Below, in pieces: positions 45,838 to 56,774 of a stretch of DNA of 64,000 nucleotides (positions within the stretch are counted from its first letter, which is position 1; the number at the start of each line of letters is the position of its first letter). The stretch is from the NCBI RefSeq assembly GCF_019279795.1, contig NC_056725.1:1614867359-1614931358 (forward strand). The letters are read 5' to 3'. Both the position numbers and the translations under genes were made by a program. This DNA is from Protopterus annectens (lineage: Eukaryota; Chordata; Ceratodontiformes; Protopteridae). Below the pieces are notes generated by a model. The model was not told where the DNA came from and searched no databases. It saw nothing but the letters and a program-made list of their open reading frames with translations.

Positions 45838-47460
45838 ATCACCTTTGAGGATAGGCTGCAACTAAAAAATTATTATTCTCCCAAAAATACTATATGCAGC
45901 CCAGGCTTTCTTTAAGCCCCCTGATAAACACTTCATTTAAAACATAAATAAACTTCTATTAAACTTTATTTGGTTTCCCACAGAAATAGAATTACTTACA
46001 TCACCATGGATTAAAGAAGAGTTTACATTTTCCAGACACTGAAACTTACATTAAAGCTGAAATATTTAAAGTAATCATGAGCTGCATGGATTCAAGTTAC
46101 ACTTTAATTGGAAAACTTTACATTTAAACTTATTACTAAAAGAGAATAATTATTTTTCCAAACTTTCCTTTAAAGAGCATCCTAATAAATTCTGTTTTTT
46201 CTCTCTGTTTCATCTTGGAATACAATGTTAATAAACCTTCAACTTTTAACTGCATGAGCTTTATTCTTAACATGTTTGGGACATTTGTTAATGCTAATCT
46301 TGACATTAAAATTTGGACTGATTTATTAATACTTTTTAGTATTGCAAAAAAATGTTGACAAAATACATAAAAACACCTTTATTTTATGAGAGACCAACAA
46401 TTTAATTTGTTGGGAACACTGTATTAAAGACAACAGAGTATTAGATGTTCAAAACATTATGAAAGACTTTGATTTGTTATCTCAAGATTGGCTACTTTTA
46501 CAAAGTGTTTTAACTTACTCTCAAAATCTTTGTAAAATAATTGGTTAATTCCTCTTTTAAAGATAAACCTTAATTAATAACTAATAAGTCTAACATTGGT
46601 AATATTGCTTCTAAATTATATAAAATTTTAATAAACTATAAAATGAAACCTTAGAATAAGATTTGACATCATCTACTTTTGGGTCATTTCCCTTGTCTTA
46701 CTCAAGAAAATAAATCCATCATTTTGTCTTCTGTAAAACTTACTTTCTGGTTCCAATACTGGAGTATATTTACATGGAAATTCCTACACAGAGCTTTCCT
46801 TACATCAGACAAGAAATCTAAATTTAGCAATTCTAACAATGTCTCTTGTTGGATATGTTTATTAATTTATAAAGCAGAATGGTCACATATTTTTATGACT
46901 GCCCTAAATTAAATAAATTCTGGAGTGAAATAGATATTTTTTAAAAGCTCTGTTCTCTGACTTATTCATGCTAACTAAAATCTTAGTTTTATTTAACATT
47001 AATGATGGCTATCCTTTGAATAAAGATAAATTGTTTCTACTATGGACAATGCTTGCAATTGCTAGAAAATGTATTACAAGAAAATGGAATTCCACTGTTT
47101 CCCCCACTTCATATCTCTACTGAAAGAAACAGCTCTTAAGGAAAGCAAGATTAAAGAATCCAGGATTTTCCCCAAACTTTCTGTGAACAACCCTTAGAAG
47201 AAAGTCATATCCCTCATTGAAAGTCTTCAAATGGACTCCAACTCTCCCTAATGCACTCATAGTCTGTGTTTCCATTTATGCAATTTAATTAATTAGTTAG
47301 TGGTTGTTAGTACCTTTTTACTGCCTCGTATTCTGTTTCAGGCCAATGTATATAGTGTATGTAGTTATTTGATGTATTTTTGTTTATCAGTTTATATTAT
47401 AATATGTATCATTTCATTAATGCATTGTTAAAAACTAAAATTGTTTGGGTAAAAAAAAAT
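45838..47460 (+). pseudogene. L1/Tx1-type LINE, ORF2 C-terminal half and 3' end
   Basis: Just after the SINE the frame reads KIIILPKILYAAQAFF and INKLLLNFIWFP (about 45865-45975), the 'ivlPKllYl...ln....FIW' signature after the RT of L1/Tx1 ORF2. Further on, YKAEWSHIFMTAL (about 46872-46910) is followed by a frame with FWSEIDIF and LLWTMLAIARKCITRKWNS (about 47035-47090), matching the 'll..Ar..I.r.Wk' end block. Stops are frequent. The element ends in a short A-run near 47450-47459. A relic of the same broad type lies at 8776. Confidence 0.72.
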
Positions 47461-48165
47461 GATGCAGTCAGTACCTTACATTTATAAATGACCCCAAGTG
47501 ACCAATTAATCATTTGAAACAAAATGGAATTTGTGCTTCAGTACACTATGTTAAAATAATATAATGTTAACAATCCCCTGATGGATGCACATGACAAACT
47601 ACACTCCTGAATCCTTTCTGCTCATAAACTGGTCTGTACGCATGTTCATTCATAAAGCAGATGCTGATTTCATCAGGAAATTAGAGTCATTTGCACATTT
47701 AGCGTAGTTCATGTTTATAAGTCATGGACAGTGCCTTGGTCATCCAGCTGAATTTATTTGCCACCACATGAAAGCACATGAAATAACGAATACATTATTT
47801 TCTGTTGTCGGGGGATGTTTATCCCATATCATACCTCATTTTAACTGTTTTGTAGTCCAAAACAATGTTTGGCCATCAGAATGCTATCACATATTGTAAC
47901 ATATTGTATTGTATAAGTATGAGTTGCAAAGAAAAGATGAGTGATAGTATAAAACCAGTTCTAATCATCAACAAAGATGTGCATTTGGCAACAGGGATGC
48001 ACCTGAAACAGCTGATGCAGCCAAGCTCGCTCCCAGTTCTTTAATATATCAACTGTAGATCAACCAAACTCCTCGCAAGTTAGGTATGCTCGGCCAAACC
48101 AAAACCTCATAAAACAACAACGGCTGCACGTGCTGACCGTTGTTGTTTTATGGGGAACCACAAGA
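47461..48165. other. unassigned DNA with a perfect hairpin
   Basis: No protein motif recognised. ATAAAACAACAACGG (48109-48123) and CCGTTGTTGTTTTAT (48137-48151) are exact inverted repeats around a 13-nt loop, directly upstream of the MULE coding region. Confidence 0.5.
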
Positions 48166-48185
48166 TCACAAGTTAAAAAGATCTT

Positions 48186-48425
48186 AATAATTGATGGTTA
48201 TATATATTATCTGGAGAGATGTTCCAAAAATAAAAAAAAATACTGGTGTTACAAACTAAATTCAAGGGGAAATTTAAGGGCAGGGTAATCACTGTGTCAT
48301 AGAAGGGGAAGAACTTGTTAAATCGGCAGCACATCAGCATGTTCCAGACCCCAATGAAGTAGAAAGATACCAAGCATGTGATGAAAAAAGAAACAGAGAT
48401 CTGCAATGTCAAGGGATACTCCCTG
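48186..48425 (+). pseudogene. FLYWCH-type zinc finger of a MULE transposase
   Basis: The first frame reads ILIIDGYIYYLERCSKNKKK, YWCYKLNSRG and, after a frame change, GRVITV. A third frame gives VKSAAHQHVPDPNEVERYQA. This is the 'l..dGy.Y........YWrC.........' start and 'H.H.pd..e.er' end of a FLYWCH finger, commonly fused in front of animal MULE transposases. It would bind DNA at the transposon ends. The two halves are in different frames, so it is not functional. Confidence 0.65.
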
Positions 48426-48539
48426 TTTAGTTGCAGGTGATGTAGTCACTAGTATGTCTTTGGAAAGTACAGTCTGTCTGCCAATACATACTACATTTGA
48501 AAAGGATGAGAAGAAAGTGCCTCTTAACAAATGTTCCAC

Positions 48540-49734
48540 TAGACATATTCCTTACTAGCATATCCACAGAAGATTATCCATTAAAAACAGATATATTCCT
48601 GCAAAATGGTTGACATACAGAGTGGAATGCATGTGTTAGTGTTTTTTGCCATAGAGAATTTGAATGACATAAGTCAAGTTACTATCTGGTTGATGGATGG
48701 CATTTTTCTGACAAAAGGAAGTCCGTGTGGGCAGTTACACACATTATTACATACTGTGGCAATACTAAAAAGTATGCTATTACTATACTGCCTAATGAGT
48801 AAGAAATCACTAAAAGCCTATAATTCCATGTGGTAGTGCATCTTTTATTTATTAGCAGTTTACAGCTAATGTTAGACAATTGATGAGCGACTTGGAAATA
48901 GCCGCTATCAAAAGTATTCAGACTAACATTGATGGAAATGAATGTAAAGAATGTGTCTTCCACTTTGGGCAGAATGTCTATCAAAAGGTTCAGAGTCTTG
49001 GCTTGGCCATGTTGTATGGCAAATCCCCTAGCTTTCAGTTAGCTGTTAAGAAACCGGTGGCATTGTCCTTTTTGGATGAGGTTCAAGCAGCGTTTAATGA
49101 CGTAAGCATCAGCTTGCAACTTGAGGATAAGGATTTGCTTGCATACTTTACTGACTGGTATGTCTTAGATCAGCTTTATATGTTTAGCACAAGAACAAGA
49201 AGGGGTTGGAAGGGTGGCCTAATGGTTAAGGTATCTGCCTTACAAACACAAGGTACAGAGTTTGAGTCTCACAAAGGGTAACTGGCTAGGCTTAAAATGG
49301 CTCACAAGGGCAGTTAGCTTAGTACTAACCTATGAACTGCATTAATAACAAGGTTTCCCCCTCTTTTCCTAATACAATTCTGGAATATATCTTCCATGAA
49401 CCATTTATGTCTTTCACGAACACAAAATTCTGTGGAAGCCTATCATCAAAAAATATATTTTTTGGGAAGAAGGATTGCCAATATTCTATCAGTTATGCCA
49501 TTACTAGCAAGGGAACAGAACAGAGCTGATGAACTACATGTGCAGATGTCAGCAGGATGTCCAGCTTCTCCTAAAAAGTGTAAATTAGTTGAGAGGCATA
49601 AATGTTTGCAAGATGTTATCGCTAATAAAGACAGCTATGATATCCAGAACTTTTTGAAGGTTGTAACGCAGTTTTCAAATCTAGAATGCATTTGCTACCT
49701 CTTGCACTACTTGTGTGTGTTTCCCTAGTGTGCG
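48540..49734 (+). pseudogene. MULE transposase (DDE), split by a SINE
   Basis: Blocks in order: MHVLVFFAIENLNDISQVTI with WLMDGIFLTKGSPCGQLHTL (about 48621-48750, first catalytic Asp in WLMDG); MMSDLEIAAIKSIQTNIDG (48880-48936, second Asp) with CKECVFHFGQNVYQKVQSLG (CxxHFxQ motif, about 48948-49005); FTDWYVLDQLYMFSTRTR; a SINE at 49206-49347; PLFPNTILEYIFHEPF; then, one frame over, SRTQNSVEAYHQKIYFLGRR (about 49407-49470, catalytic Glu). The end is LECICYLLHYLCVFP. D-D-E are all readable, but the SINE, a TAG at about 48835 and frameshifts disable the gene. Such a transposase would mobilise MITEs with 9-bp target duplications, like 59316. Confidence 0.85.
49206..49347 (+). mobile_element. tRNA-derived SINE with a CR1-like tail
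   Basis: The head GGTGGCCTAATGGTTAAGGT (A-box) and GAGTTTGAGTCTCAC (B-box) is clearly tRNA-like. The tail, GGCTAGGCTT...TTAGCTTAGTACTAACCTATGAACTGC, matches the 3' tails of the CR1-type LINEs at 10950-11020 and 14364-14430. Such tail sharing lets the LINE enzyme recognise SINE RNA. The insertion falls inside the MULE transposase; AACAAG flanks both sides as a possible short duplication. Confidence 0.85.
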
Positions 49735-50055
49735 AATCACATGCTTAACTTTTGGGATTTCAGTTCAATAGGTTGTCTTATTTAAGGAGTTGTGAGTGTG
49801 CACAGAGTACAGCTTGCTACATTTTTACTTTTGGTAATATTTCCTTTCACCTGCACCCCATGGCATATTGCATTTCATAGGTTTCATGTCTGTAGGTGGC
49901 AGTTCTATATTCTCACTTCCAGTTCATGGTGTCATCTGTGCTGCTAGCTGACTGTTGTTTCTGACTAGGTGAAGTGTGATGAAGTTATTTGTCAATATAG
50001 TGTATGTTTGGTCTCGATGAACTGAGTTTCGATAAAGTGGTAATTTAGTGTAAAT
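49735..50055. other. unassigned DNA downstream of the MULE gene
   Basis: No gene visible. TCGATGAACTGAGTTTCGATAAAG near 50015 contains a short repeated ATGAAxTGAG/TTCGAT pattern that might belong to a MULE terminal repeat, but no partner is identified. Confidence 0.3.
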
Positions 50056-50059
50056 AAAT

Positions 50060-50440
50060 AGATCCATTAATCCATCAGTGCTAGGTCAGAGGATGTCTTG
50101 TATGTCAGACACAGGTCACATCTTCGCAATATATAGGATACCAAGTACAGTGACAGGTCTTTATGTCTTTCCATGTAGGACATACTGTTTAGGCCTTGTA
50201 TTCCTTTAATAAGGTATCTCTGTGGGCATTCCAGTTGCTGTATGTATCTGGACAGGACATTATCCTCAGCAATTGGCATAATATGAGCTAAGTAAAGAAG
50301 GACAATGACATCTTCAGATTTAGACACAATCCTTTTGTTTATAAAATTTGCAATATAGAAGGTCTTTACAACTACAATGGACTCGTGGTGGTTGAAAGTT
50401 AGGTCACTGTCCACATAAGTTCCCAAATCCGTAACAAGTA
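50060..50440 (-). pseudogene. CR1-type LINE, C-terminal fragment
   Basis: The minus strand reads MGTYVDSDLTFNHHESIVVV, then IMPIAEDNVL, QQLECPQRYLIKGIQGLNSM and RRCDLCLTYKTSSDLALMD. It aligns with the CR1 C-terminal domain at 15165-14593 but is more diverged. Only about 120 codons remain; neither RT nor 3' tail is present. Confidence 0.8.
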
Positions 50441-51455
50441 CTCATTTTACTTTACAAAACATTTGGAATAATATCCTTTTAAAACAACTAAAACTGTTTC
50501 CATATTAAGTTTTTGTGCAGCTAATCAACATCTAACATTTTTTCCTTACAAGTGTCTTTATTTCATGTTCATCTACTAACACCCCCCCCCACCCCCCCCA
50601 GCATTGCAGTCAGTAACAATAGCTGAACTTTGGGTTTTTATTAAATAACAGAAAACATAAACTATGTTTTCTGCTATTCCGCCAAAAGCAAGTTCAGTTT
50701 TTAGTTGCGTACTTAATAAAACTACACTGTGAACCAGTTAGGAAAGTAGGGATCATACAGATTGTAGTAGTTCAGAATCAGTTACTGTGGGCCATGCTTA
50801 CTTTTGGTTCTTATCCAACTATAAATGTTTCTTCTTTTTCCAGTTTATTCTGCTGTGCTGGGTGTACAGAGTAGGTGCAACTGTCTGTGTATATTATTTA
50901 ATATTAATATTTTGCTGAATTCTCACAACACTACCCAGAGCTATGTGGGATTGGGGAACAAAAAAATAACTCAAGCAAACATTCATTTCTATGCTTTCAC
51001 TTATTTAGTTTGCTGTTGAAGTAAACTATATAGTGTGGAACTGCTTCACAGTGTAAGTGACAGATGTTTCACATGATTTTTGTAGACCACAACATGAGAC
51101 CTCTTGGTGCCACACAATTTAATTTTAAGCACTGTCAATATATACCAAAAGGGGTTAACGACATGAGAAGATAATGTGTTTTATCCAGTAGTCCTAGTTT
51201 GATACTCAGCTTTTGCTTGAATGACTCTTAGCAAGTCACTTAACTAGGCCAGTGCTTCATTTTACTACTAAAAGATATACTTAAGCTTAAAGATTCTTGC
51301 CTGGTTGACAATAAATAACAAATGAGTAATAAATAGAAATGCAAGAATTCTGCATCAGGATTTCTTTATATTTTTGTTAGTTTTTCAGATGTGTTGCACC
51401 ACTGGGTATGTGGAAATATAGAAATGTCATGGTCTGAAATAACAGTCATTGGGTA
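50441..51455. other. unassigned DNA
   Basis: No recognised element. A short interrupted C-tract is at 50581-50600. Confidence 0.4.
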
Positions 51456-51464
51456 ATATGCAGT

Positions 51465-52335
51465 TTTGAAGTTGAAGGACCTGCTAGATAAAGTGGGTCA
51501 ACATGAGTTGAAGTTGATAATGGAATACCTGAATGTTCACATCAGGGCAGACAGAACAGGATATGAGGACTACTTGGGGCAACAGGAATAAAGAAATAGA
51601 GACCATTACAGACTTATGTCTGGCAAAATGCTTGACCTTGGCCAGGACATAGTTCTCCAAGAGACAGACACTCACAATATCACACACACACGAGTGGTCA
51701 ATATGCAGCTCAGGTACACTTCATCCTAGTAAGAAAAGAGCATCGGGGTAGAATCAGACTGCAAAGTCATCCTCACTGAAACAGCTGACATACACCATGA
51801 ACCACTGGAGGTCACAATCAGCTGCAACCAGTGGTCAAAGAAGGTTATGAGGTCAACAGAGACTAGACTTTATACCTTGAAGTTGATTAGAGTGAAATCA
51901 CAAGGGTCACAGAAATATTCAGGGCTCTAGCACCTCAGGAAGAAGAGGAAATAGTTGGTGTTGAAGAATGGCAGCTTTTCAAACCAGTATGTGTGAAGAC
52001 TATAGAACAGATAAGTGGCCAATACAAGTATGGAAATAGGGTGCAGAAGGAAAGCTGGTTATGGAAAGCAGAAGTCCAGAAATTTCTCAACAGAAAGAAG
52101 GAGTTCAGAAAAAAGTGGGAGATAAAAAAAAGATAGACCATGCTAAGAAGGAATACTGATTGCCTAATAAAGAGGCTAAGAGAGCAGTTGTCAGAGCAAA
52201 GAACAGGGCATCTGAGACACACTACAAATTTATGGAAAGTGATTCAGCAGATGGCACAAGGAAGTGCTACAAGTCTGAAAAACAAAGATGGAAATAAAAG
52301 AAGATGGTCAAAAGGGATCCTAGCAACAATGTACT
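51465..52335 (+). pseudogene. RTE-type LINE: endonuclease and linker (degenerate)
   Basis: The plus strand reads YLNVHIRADRTGYEDYLGQQ (from 'GDLNAxVG...gyE...G'), MLDLGQDIVLQETDTHNITH ('dL.i.NT.F......T') and, after stops, SDCKVILTETADIHHEPLEV ('dckv......HrLl'): the last half of an APE-type endonuclease of RTE style. The RTE linker follows: RVQKESWLWKAEVQKFLNRK ('k.tWWWnxeV..ai..Kk', about 52037-52096) and, in another frame, NKEAKRAVVRAKNRASETHY. The RT proper is missing; the element breaks off by about 52340 and a PLE fragment begins. The clade is recognised from the WWWN-type linker. Confidence 0.75.
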
Positions 52336-52439
52336 CACCATTCCATAGGCCATCAAAAGCTGATGGATCGACACTGCCTTCTCGTTTGACCATCATGTGA
52401 CAATGGTTGTAAGGAAATACTTTTATTTAACCCAGATAC

Positions 52440-52926
52440 CAGCCAAAAGAATATCGTCATGGTCTAAATGAGAAACTACTCATTATACTCAACATCAATC
52501 ATATCAGCTGATGAGTAACATCTCCCTTTTGGATGTATCTCACATAAATTACATTTTTTTGCAGATTGCAATAGTATTCGCCTTGTATATTTAGCTCAAT
52601 GTATAATCTGTAAATGTTTTTATGTTGGCAAGACCAATCGTACTTTCAAAGAACGTATATTAGAACATTTATATGATAATAGGAAAGAGAAGATGTCTAC
52701 TGTATTAGTGAAACACGTATGCACTGTAGGTAGAGGACATTATTTTGTATTTTTTTTATATTTACGTACTGGTTTGAGGAGTGGTGACATCTCTAATCAA
52801 ACTGAATGTACAAAGCTGAGATGGATATTAGAATTGCAAGGTGATAAAGGATTAGGCTTGAATGACATTGTCCCTTTAATACCTGTTTTGAAGTCATGTG
52901 CACTTGCTCATTACTTGAATATTTAA
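52440..52926 (+). pseudogene. Penelope-like element, GIY-YIG C-terminus (third family)
   Basis: The frame reads LHFFADCNSIRLVYLAQCII then CKCFYVGKTNRTFKERILEH (GIY-YIG as VYL...FYVGKT with downstream Arg and Glu, about 52585-52665). It ends TECTKLRWILELQGDKGLGL and NDIVPLIPVLKS with a TAA after 52926. It is more like the palindrome-arm PLE (E..WI..L..DKG.GLN) than copies 1 and 2. The RT is absent: 5' truncation is at about 52430. The endonuclease core has no stop. Confidence 0.85.
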
Positions 52927-52947
52927 ATGCCTGCTTGTTTGATTTTA

Positions 52948-52985
52948 TGGTCTGATGAACTGCCTCTTGGGCATGAAATTTGTTA
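52948..52985 (+). other. hammerhead-ribozyme-like core 25 nt after the PLE stop
   Basis: CTGATGAACTGCCTCTTGGGCATGAAATT has the exact CUGAUGA (52952-52958) and GAAA (52975-52978) of a hammerhead core. TGCC/GGCA can form stem II around a short loop, with a small bulge. PLEs are known hammerhead hosts, and the position just outside the ORF fits. The flanking stems I/III and the cleavage triplet are not resolved by eye. Confidence 0.5.
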
Positions 52986-53549
52986 ACTTACAATACATTT
53001 TCTCTGTTTTTATGCTGGGTTGTGTTAACTGGTCTCTGTTATTTTTTAAAAGAAAAAAGATACCAGAAATCCTAGTCTAGCAGAAGTCATCACATGTATA
53101 TGTACAGGTGCCTGAGCAATTTGGTGGTGTCTCAAGTAAGGAAATAAAGTAAAGGCAAGTAGCAAAAGGTATTTCTGTATATACAGAATTAAGCAAGAAT
53201 GAAAGTAAAGAATAAAGAGGACACAGGAAAGTGACATGTTTTTATACAACTACTAGTATGACAGTAATACAGGAAACAACTTGCAGACTAGTACAGAATG
53301 AACTAAAAATAGGAGATAAGGGTGGGCAGAGGTGCACTACAGATGGAAAAGCAGATAGGGAAATACAGCCATAATCGACTTAACGTATGCAGTCGAAAAC
53401 CCCCATGACAGCAGATAGCAGCAAAAGCAGTTATAATGTAGGAAAGAAGCATTAAGTAGATAGAAATGCACAAACAAACTGGGCAGGAAAGGTACTGGGT
53501 GAGGGTTTTGGGTCTAAAGCAGTAAAAGGGTTGTTGGAGAAACTTTTTC

Positions 53550-54365
53550 ATTCAGTGCTTGTGCATACATAGAAAAGTACTGAAGGGGTCATTGGGGAAA
53601 ATGTTTAATTTTTTGGGCTTGTGCATACATGGACAAAGTACATAAGGGATAGTTGAGCAAAATTATTCATTTTTATGTAATTTTGTTTTTACTTATACTG
53701 AAAAAGTCATTGGGGAAAATGTTTTTTTTGTGTTTGTGCATACATGGAAAAGTAATTAAGGGAACCTTGGGGGAAATGATTATTTTGATGTCATTTGGTG
53801 ATGCTTGTGCATACATGGACAGACTTCGGAGAGGGTTGTTTGGGGAAATGTTTCATTTTTGGTGCTTGTGCATACATGGACAAACCTGACTGAAGGGGTC
53901 GTTGGGAAAATGTTTAATTCTGTGCTGTGCATACATGGACAAAGTACACAAGGGATTTTTGGGGGAAATGATTCATTTTCTTGTAATTTTGTGCTTACTC
54001 ATACAAACAGACTACTGAAAAGTTATTGGGGAAAATGTTTTATTTTTGTGCTTGTGCATACATGGACAAAGTAATTAAGGGAACCTTGGGGGAAATGATT
54101 CATTTTGATGTCATTTTCTCCTTACATGCATACATGGACAGGCTATTGAACAGATCATTCATGAAAATGTTTCATTTTGGTGTTTTTGCATACATGAACA
54201 AACTGCTTAAGTAAACCTTAGGGAAATTATTCATTTTGTTGTCATTTGCTTTTTATGCATACATGGACAGACTACTGAGGGGGTGATCATTAGGGGAACT
54301 GTTTCATTTTGGTTGTTGTGCATACATGGGTAACTATGAAGTAGTCATTGGGGGGATTTAATGCC
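53550..54365. repeat. alternating 60/70-bp tandem array
   Basis: The motif TTGTGCATACATGGACAAA recurs at about 53562, 53622, 53692 (degenerate), 53738, 53808, 53869, 53928, 53997 (degenerate), 54055, 54127, 54187, 54255 and 54319. Intervals are mostly 58-61 or 68-72 bp in alternation, so the unit is an A+B dimer of about 130 bp. Each monomer also has GGGGAAATGTTTCATTTT. Type B adds GATGTCATTT/TTGTAATTTT. The open frames through it (CAYMDR... repeats) are by-products. Copies are diverged, so the array is old. Confidence 0.9.
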
Positions 54366-54424
54366 ACATCATATTATAGTTTTCATTTAGTAGTTATTTC
54401 TTGAGTGTTTATGTTACTACTACA

Positions 54425-54600
54425 AGGGTTTATAGATTTATGCTGGACCCTTTACTATTTGGAATCTATTTCTCAGAAGTCTAGGCAAAAGGAAAATGGC
54501 CTGTGGGAACATGGGTATAACATGGCTAGCCTAGTATAGATCCTATGGCCATTAGCATACTAACCTCCTATAAATCTGTGAACCCTTGATCCTATAACTT
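54425..54600 (+). mobile_element. CR1-type LINE, internally deleted remnant
   Basis: MLDPLLFGIYFSEV (about 54437-54480) matches the RT block VLGPLLFGIYFSEV of the copy at 9964. About 20 bp later the sequence is already the 3' tail (GGCTAGCCTAGTATAG...CATACTAACCTCCTATAAATCTGTGAACC). The intervening 0.9 kb of coding sequence is missing. Confidence 0.7.
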
Positions 54601-54939
54601 TGTTTGGATATTAATTGCAGATTGCTGATTCTTGGTTTGGGGGCCTTTCTGTAAGAATGCAGTGTGGGAAGAGAGTAGTGTATTATAATATGTTAGTAGT
54701 TATGCAAAGTTTTTCTGTGTTGAGCACTTTTGTCTGTATTTTGTTGAACATTTCAGGGTTAGTGAACTTATTTCCAAGGAATTCAAAGCATCCAAGTTGG
54801 AAACTTCTGGTAGAAGCCTTATTGTGCTTTTACCTCATAGGCCCGTGGGGATTAACTGTGTAAAAGTCTTTTATCCTGATGTGATAAGACTTGCATTTGC
54901 GCATTGTGCAAAGTCAGTTCCCCGTGCCTTGACTGTGCG

Positions 54940-54968
54940 TGTGTGTGTGTCTGTGTGTGCGTGTGTAG

Positions 54969-55024
<56 letters not shown>
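54940..55024. repeat. compound (TG)n-(TA)n-(TG)n microsatellite
   Basis: TG-rich at 54937-54966, TA at 54967-54993 and TG at 54994-55022. A 12-C run follows near 55067. Confidence 0.95.
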
Positions 55025-55026
<2 letters not shown>

Positions 55027-55622
55027 TGGTTGAAAATACTAGGTGAACATAAGTGCCCCTCTTGCCCCCCCCCCCCCAGTCTTAAACAGCTTCCAGGACC
55101 TATGGTGGTTCTAGTTAACATTAAAATGCATTCTAGTACTAAAAAAATAACTATTTGTAAATTTATTCCTGTTCTACTAATATCTATTTTATAATTTAAT
55201 AGAAATGTATTACTTGGATCTGGGGTAAATTTCAAGTAAGTTACACAACTCTGATAAAACTGTTCATTATAATTAGGCATATTTATATATTATATAGATA
55301 TATACAATACTTCTTAAAATATGTTGTGTCACCTCAGTCAATATTTTTAAAGATAAAACCTCAGTAGGTGTCAAGGAGCCAAACTGCACCTCTAGTCAAC
55401 CCAATCAAATTCTGAAACTGTAAATGAAAAATGAGACTAAGAAAAATACATTAAAAAATGTTACAAAATGTTTGCAAGTGTATCCAGTGGAAAGACCCCA
55501 TGCTGAATGCAAAAACGTGACCAGAGAACATAAAGCTCTCCACTCCTGTCTTACTGCCACACCCATCCCCTACCATCCTAGTACTACTAATTTCAAACCT
55601 TGCTAAGCTCAACAAACTCAAT

Positions 55623-56774
55623 ATGCCCTTGACTTTTAAACTACTTTACTTACTGCCACTCCTTTACTCCCTTCTTTTATACTATACCCTTACTTCCTAC
55701 GAGTACCTTACTCTTAGCAGATCTCCTAATTTATCTAAACACACAAACTCTGTCCTACCTCAAACTGAACAAACCTATATTAACCTCCTGTCATCCTGCC
55801 CTTACCTTCCCCCTCACTATCACAGAGTACTCCATAACAGGTATCACATAACTAGAAAGTTCTACCTAATACCCTCTAAAAACTCAAAAATATCTCCACT
55901 CCCTCAGACACTCTTACTGCTACATGGGGACATTCACTCCAACCCTGGCCTAGATAATTCCCTCCTCCACTCGCTCTCTAACCAAACTACTAACAATTTG
56001 AGTTCACCTATCTCTTCTAACTCTCTCTCTATAGCACACCTAAACATTCGTAGCATTAACAATAAAATCACACAACTCCATGCTTTAATTGACCTCTACG
56101 CATTTGATATCCTCTGTCTTACTGAAACCTGGCTTAAACCAGGTACCAAAGACAATTAAATTACTCCCCCTGGATATAGAATTTTAAGGCAGGATCGTCT
56201 AAACAAAAAGGGTGGGGGAGTTGCTTTACTCTATAAATCTGAACTGCAGGTGGCCTCAATTGACTCCCTACCTCCCTCCCCTGCCAACGCTGAAATACTC
56301 TGCAGCAAATTCCAAGTAAATAAAAGCAAAGCCATATATATAATATGTTCCTATATCTCTCCTGGCAACTACCTAAATACACTTGAAAACATTCTCAGCT
56401 GGCTCTCCTGTAGCTTTCCTCAGGATACCATAATCTTAGGAGACTTTAATATTGATTGGAACTCCTGCATATCCCCTAAACCCACCCATCACCTCAACCT
56501 CTTTAGTTTTCGACAAACCATAAACTCCCCAACTAGGATTCACAAAACTACCAATAAACAAGCCATTTTGGACTGGATATTAGTCAACAATAATCCCCTC
56601 TTATATAAAACTGGAATACTCCCAGACAATATCAGCGACCATCTTCTTACCTACATCACTAAACAAAAAAATAACAATCACAAACAGGCTAGCTATCGTA
56701 CTATACATAACAAAAAAACTTTAACCTTCCTATTTTCCTTAATGAACTCAAAGAATGTAACTGGTCAGCTCTAA
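55623..56774 (+). pseudogene. LINE ORF2: N-terminal region and APE-type endonuclease
   Basis: The frame opens with a hydrophobic, Leu/Tyr-rich segment (LLYLLPLLYSLLLYYTLTSY). Next is LLLLHGDIHSNPGLD (about 55914-55958), which resembles a 2A-like 'D-x-E-x-NPGP' motif with the last Pro changed to Leu. Endonuclease motifs follow: LNIRSINNKITQLHALI, DILCLTETWLKPG, TAA, GGGVALLYKSE, IICSYISPGN, TIILGDFNIDWN, TINSPTRIH, AILDWILVNN and NISDHLLTYI. The set (N, ETW, GDFN, TR..S.LDW, SDH) is complete apart from the single stop, which leaves the frame unchanged downstream. Confidence 0.9.

Noticed and set aside
49206-49280. True tRNA gene
   Set aside because: A and B boxes are present, but the cloverleaf is incomplete and a LINE-like tail follows: it is a SINE head. 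The same holds for 12121, 7926 and 6336.
53653-54214. Repeat protein with CAYMDR-like units
   Set aside because: The frame follows the 60/70-bp tandem array and shifts with each monomer; there is no start context or family.
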